Source: Martinezella tropici (GTDB lineage: Bacteria > Pseudomonadota > Alphaproteobacteria > Rhizobiales > Rhizobiaceae). Taken from it: a stretch of 64,000 nucleotides of DNA. This document shows positions 61,315 through 64,000 of this stretch, piece by piece (within the stretch, counting starts at the first letter, position 1; each line of letters starts with the position of its first letter). Under the pieces are notes generated by a model. It did not search any database. It was given only the letters and a program-made list of their open reading frames with translations, and was not told the origin of the DNA. Where the stretch lies: positions 62,001-126,000 of the forward strand of contig NZ_QMKK01000061.1 in the NCBI RefSeq assembly GCF_003287875.1, read 5' to 3'. The translations under genes and the position numbers were made by a program.

Positions 61315-62190
61315 TTGAATACTCAAGCCGCCCTTATTCCGCGCCAGCTTCATGTTGGATTGATCGGTGCCGGCATTGGCCGTTCGCTAACGCCGGCCAT
61401 GCACATGCGTGAAGGCGAACATTGCGGCCTGTCCTATCGTTACGATCTCATCGACCTGGATGCGCGTGGCCTTTCCGTGTCGGACCTGCCGGCTCTTGTC
61501 GACGAGGCGGAGGCGCAAGGCTTTGCCGGCCTTAACATCACCCATCCCTGCAAGCAGGCGGCGGTCGCCCTGATGGACGAGCTGTCGCCGGATGCGCAGA
61601 CGCTGCGATCCATCAACACGGTCGTTTTCCAAGGGAACCGCAGGATCGGGCACAATACCGATTGGTGGGGATTTGCCGAAAGTTTCCGGCGCGGACTGGC
61701 CGGTGTTTCACTCGATCACGTCGTGCAGCTGGGCGCGGGCGGCGCCGGCGTTGCCGTTGCCCATGCTGTGGCTGGGATGGGAGCCGGTTCGATCGAAATA
61801 TTCGATCTCGATCCCTTGCGCGCAAAGGCACTCGTGGATCAGCTGCAGCCGGCTCACAGCACCTGCACTTTCTCGGTTGGCCATGATCTGGCCGCGGCCC
61901 TGGATGCTGCTTATGGCCTGGTTCACGCAACGCCGACGGGCATGGCCGCCCATCCTGGATTGCCGCTCGACGCGCAACTCCTGTCGGATCGCTTGTGGGT
62001 CGCCGAAATCGTCTATTTTCCGATCGAAACCGAATTGGTGACGGTTGCCAGAAAAACGGGGTGCCGCGTTCTCGATGGCGGCGGTATGGCGGTGTTTCAA
62101 GCGGTGAAGGCTTTCGAACTGTTCACCGGTATCCGACCGACGGCGGAGCGTATGATGCACAATTTCAATTCGTTGCGCAGCACGATCTGA
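61315..62190 (+). CDS. Shikimate/quinate dehydrogenase family protein (catabolic AroE-like)
   Basis: A 291-residue enzyme with the AroE fold. The substrate site has the conserved Ser-Leu-Thr (GRSLTPAMHMREGE) and GLNITHPCKQAAVALM, with the catalytic Lys; IGHNTDWWGFAESF replaces the usual NTDG. NAD(P) motif QLGAGGAGVAVAHAV near residue 140. NITHPCK and NTDWWGF fit catabolic quinate/shikimate dehydrogenases better than the biosynthetic AroE. TTG start with GGGAGG six bases upstream. Makes 3-dehydroshikimate for the dehydratase. Confidence 0.9.
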   Translation: MNTQAALIPRQLHVGLIGAGIGRSLTPAMHMREGEHCGLSYRYDLIDLDARGLSVSDLPALVDEAEAQGFAGLNITHPCKQAAVALMDELSPDAQTLRSINTVVFQGNRRIGHNTDWWGFAESFRRGLAGVSLDHVVQLGAGGAGVAVAHAVAGMGAGSIEIFDLDPLRAKALVDQLQPAHSTCTFSVGHDLAAALDAAYGLVHATPTGMAAHPGLPLDAQLLSDRLWVAEIVYFPIETELVTVARKTGCRVLDGGGMAVFQAVKAFELFTGIRPTAERMMHNFNSLRSTI

Positions 62191-62218
62191 CGGCAGATGG
62201 CCTCAGATGCTCGATGGC

Positions 62219-62607
62219 TTAAGTCATGAGCAGGATGACCATGTCTCTGGCGCCGTTCGATGAAACGAGATCAGGGAAATGATGTTGCGCTGCCGTCGGC
62301 AATCGGTTCGCTTGCCGCGTCACGCCGATTGGACGGGTCTGTTCAAGATTGTGAGTTCCATCCAGAATGGGGAAGAAATCGGTTGGCCAGCGGTGATAGG
62401 CGGCCATCGCACACATGAAGATCGCATCGGCCCCATCGCTGACGCGCGCCAACGCTTCCACATCAGTTGCGTCCGTCGAAACGGTGCGCACCGCGCCGGC
62501 ATCCATCGCCCCTGCGTTGCGGCTGATAAGAGTAACTTTATGGCCCTCCTCGGCAAGAAGCCAAGCAGTTTCGCGACCTACCGGGCCTGCACCAACGACA
62601 ATCTAAG
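62219..62607 (-). pseudogene. Remnant of a Rossmann-fold NAD(P)-binding protein
   Basis: On the minus strand the frame from 62607 reads IVVGAGPVGRETAWLLAEEG with a complete dinucleotide-binding motif. VTLISRNAG and DVEALARVSDGADAIFMCAM follow, as in the N-terminal part of NmrA/epimerase-type proteins. A TAG stop sits directly before the first codon and no start is available. The similarity ends after PTDFFPILDG, where the frame runs on as unrelated sequence. Both ends are therefore damaged. It lies against the quinone oxidoreductase gene. Confidence 0.6.
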
Positions 62608-62625
62608 TACCCACTTTCAATTCAT

Positions 62626-63555
62626 TCAGTTCAGCACCTTTAGGACGATTTTGCCTCGGATATGATCTTCTTGAAGGGCCTCTTGTGCCGCCGCTGCCTC
62701 ACGAAGCCCGTAGGTGCGATCGACGTGGACTTTCACCCTGCCGCTGTCGATCAGTTCGGCGATCTTCTGGAGCTGTGCGCCGTTCGGCTGGGCGGTGTAG
62801 CGGCCGGACCTGATGCCTCGGGCTTCGGCGCGCTGTTTATTGGGCTCCGTCAGGGTGGAAATCAACGCGCCGCCGTTTTTGATGATCGAAAAGCTCCGAT
62901 CCTGTGTCTCGCCGCTCACAAGATCGAAGACGAGATCGACCGGTTCGACGATGGTCTCGAAGCGTTCTGATTTATAGTCGATGATCTGGTCGGCGCCCAA
63001 GCCATTCAGGAATTCCCGGTCAGCCGCTGAAGCCGTAGTCGCCACCCAAGCACCCCTGGCCTTGGCGAACTGAATTGCAAGGTGGCCGACGCCGCCTGCG
63101 CCGCCATGGATGAGAACGCGCTGGCCGGCTTCAAGCTTGCCGTGATCGAAGAGGCCCTGCCATGCCGTGATGCCCGCAAGCGGCACGGCAGCGGCTAGAA
63201 CGTGGTCCAGTGATTGAGGCTTCGTGGCGATTTCGGCCGATTTGGCGATCACGAATTCTTCGTAGCCGCCGTGATCCGGTGCCAGAAAGGCGAAAACCTC
63301 GTCACCCATCAGAAAACTTGAAACCGATTGGCCCGCATCGGCAATTTCGCCGCTGACGTCGCGACCGAGCACATACGGGAAATCTTCTTCGGTGACGACG
63401 GGATATTTGCCTTCGCGTATCTTCGCATCGACCGGATTGACACTCGCGGCAAAAACCTTGATGACGACTTCGTCGGTCGCTGGTATCGGCTGCTCGATTT
63501 GGTCGAGCTGCATGACTTCCGGCCCACCAAAACGATGAATTCGTACGGCTTGCAT
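62626..63555 (-). CDS. NADPH:quinone oxidoreductase-like zinc-less MDR protein
   Basis: A 309-residue medium-chain reductase without zinc cysteines. MQAVRIHRFGGPEVMQ at the start, AASVNPVDAKIREG near residue 35, and VLIHGGAGGVGHLAIQFAKA near residue 140 (NADPH) mark the quinone reductase subgroup. The start at 63555 has GGAG eight bases upstream; the longer frame is spurious. Role: reduction of quinones or reactive enones, probably detoxification. Confidence 0.9.
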   Translation of the reverse strand: MQAVRIHRFGGPEVMQLDQIEQPIPATDEVVIKVFAASVNPVDAKIREGKYPVVTEEDFPYVLGRDVSGEIADAGQSVSSFLMGDEVFAFLAPDHGGYEEFVIAKSAEIATKPQSLDHVLAAAVPLAGITAWQGLFDHGKLEAGQRVLIHGGAGGVGHLAIQFAKARGAWVATTASAADREFLNGLGADQIIDYKSERFETIVEPVDLVFDLVSGETQDRSFSIIKNGGALISTLTEPNKQRAEARGIRSGRYTAQPNGAQLQKIAELIDSGRVKVHVDRTYGLREAAAAQEALQEDHIRGKIVLKVLN

Positions 63556-63641
63556 CGTTGAATCTCCGTGCTGATTTGATCTGAGAACCGCAATCTGCCG
63601 ATGAGACGCGGAGGCGTCTTCATATTGTAGTGGCGATGCAA

Positions 63642-63800
63642 TCAAAGCCTGCCGCGGCGCTTGGCAGCCTGCCTGAGAAGTAGGAGGTCTCTCCTTTTCT
63701 CGAGCATGTAATCGACATAGCCGATGCATGCACAGACAAGCAGGCTACCGCTTGCAGCCAGAATCATCAGCAATCCGATCACGATCGCTATCGTCATCAT
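63642..63800 (-). CDS. Small single-pass membrane protein
   Basis: A 52-residue protein: one transmembrane helix (IAIVIGLLMILAASGSLLVC, about residues 4-23) followed by a basic cytoplasmic tail (EKRRDLLLLRQAAKRRGR). The ATG at 63800 is chosen because an EcfG-type promoter covers the upstream TTG. The ribosome binding site is weak. Confidence 0.58.
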   Translation of the reverse strand: MMTIAIVIGLLMILAASGSLLVCACIGYVDYMLEKRRDLLLLRQAAKRRGRL

Positions 63801-63824
63801 CGGCACCCGATTGAACCGCAACCG

Positions 63825-63849
63825 AACAAGCCACTCTGCCGGAAGTTCC
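63825..63849 (-). promoter_or_regulatory. EcfG-type promoter of the last small gene
   Basis: On the minus strand, GGAAC (63849-63845), 16 bases, TGTT (63828-63825), about 25 bases before the start at 63800. Confidence 0.62.
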
Positions 63850-64000
63850 AAAACCGGAGATATGAAGAATGCATGATCCGAAAGCGCTCATGTCCATGAC
63901 AGGTATCTCCATGCCGCGACGCTGCCGAGAAGCTGAGTGACGCCACCACATAGCATAGCTGTGATGAAGCCGAGCTGAGGCTCATGGAAACATGCAAAGA

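Noticed and set aside
63797..63997. Minus-strand ORFs at the right edge
   Set aside because: Ser/Cys-rich frames overlapping the EcfG-type promoter at 63825-63849; no start signal.
1..64000. Search by eye for CRISPR arrays, tRNA/rRNA genes, transposases and attachment sites
   Set aside because: No regular repeat-spacer pattern, cloverleaf, rRNA sequence, transposase protein or paired direct repeats were noticed; weak or degenerate copies cannot be excluded without computation.

Overview
The window looks like a replicon segment from an alphaproteobacterium of the Rhizobiaceae (probably Rhizobium or a close relative). The evidence is moderate-to-high GC, many small hydrophilic proteins of rhizobial type, DUF892, DUF4142, DUF1127, DUF1176 and DUF1236 proteins, translational ATGA coupling throughout, and many copies of the EcfG/RpoE2 general-stress promoter (GGAAC-N16/17-NGTT). 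I found no rRNA, tRNA, CRISPR array, insertion sequence or replication origin. The left edge cuts a gene (ctaD). Whether this is chromosome or plasmid cannot be decided from the sequence.

Layout. 1-4.3 kb: end of a heme-copper oxidase operon (ctaD, ctaE, a small membrane protein, ctaG-like, cytochrome c) and a convergent diheme cytochrome c. 4.3-9.5 kb: stress-type genes (DUF892 ferritin-like protein, Nudix hydrolase, Nramp-like transporter, DUF4142, small proteins). 9.6-12.7 kb: a phospholipase D-like synthase, a YbhN-like membrane protein and an EEP hydrolase, the same three families as E. coli ybhO/ybhN/ybhP. 12.9-31.1 kb: a large carbohydrate region. It holds a pyruvyltransferase-FrhB pair, a leftward myo-inositol-1-phosphate synthase/histidine phosphatase/glycosidase operon, a phosphoribosyltransferase-kinase fusion, a leftward dehydrogenase pair, and an eight-gene rightward operon of two epimerases, one GT4 and three CgeB-like glycosyltransferases, UDP-xylose synthase and a methyltransferase. 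31.2-36.2 kb: small stress proteins, a LysR regulator and a DUF1127 protein. 36.5-41.7 kb: a membrane-anchored AraC regulator and a MacB-like ABC exporter. 42.5-46.0 kb: a NarL-type two-component system flanked by two Gly/Asn-rich secreted proteins. 46.3-56.6 kb: regulators and secreted or small proteins, including an Ivy-like lysozyme inhibitor. 57.1-62.2 kb: a shikimate/quinate catabolic cluster with a TetR regulator and two matching operators. 62.2-64 kb: a Rossmann-protein remnant, a quinone oxidoreductase and a small membrane protein.

The unifying observation is regulatory. Eighteen sites matching the EcfG consensus lie just upstream of genes on both strands, against roughly two expected by chance for one spacing. 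They include the divergent promoters of the carbohydrate cluster. That cluster can make inositol phosphate and UDP-xylose and has at least four glycosyltransferases and a methyltransferase. No Wzx/Wzy/ABC exporter or lipid-priming transferase is visible. I infer a stress-induced, probably soluble or lipid-anchored, pentose-containing methylated glycoside (possibly inositol-based) rather than a classical exopolysaccharide. This is the best candidate here for an undescribed system. Its leftward operon also encodes a glycosidase whose TIM-barrel strands appear circularly permuted.
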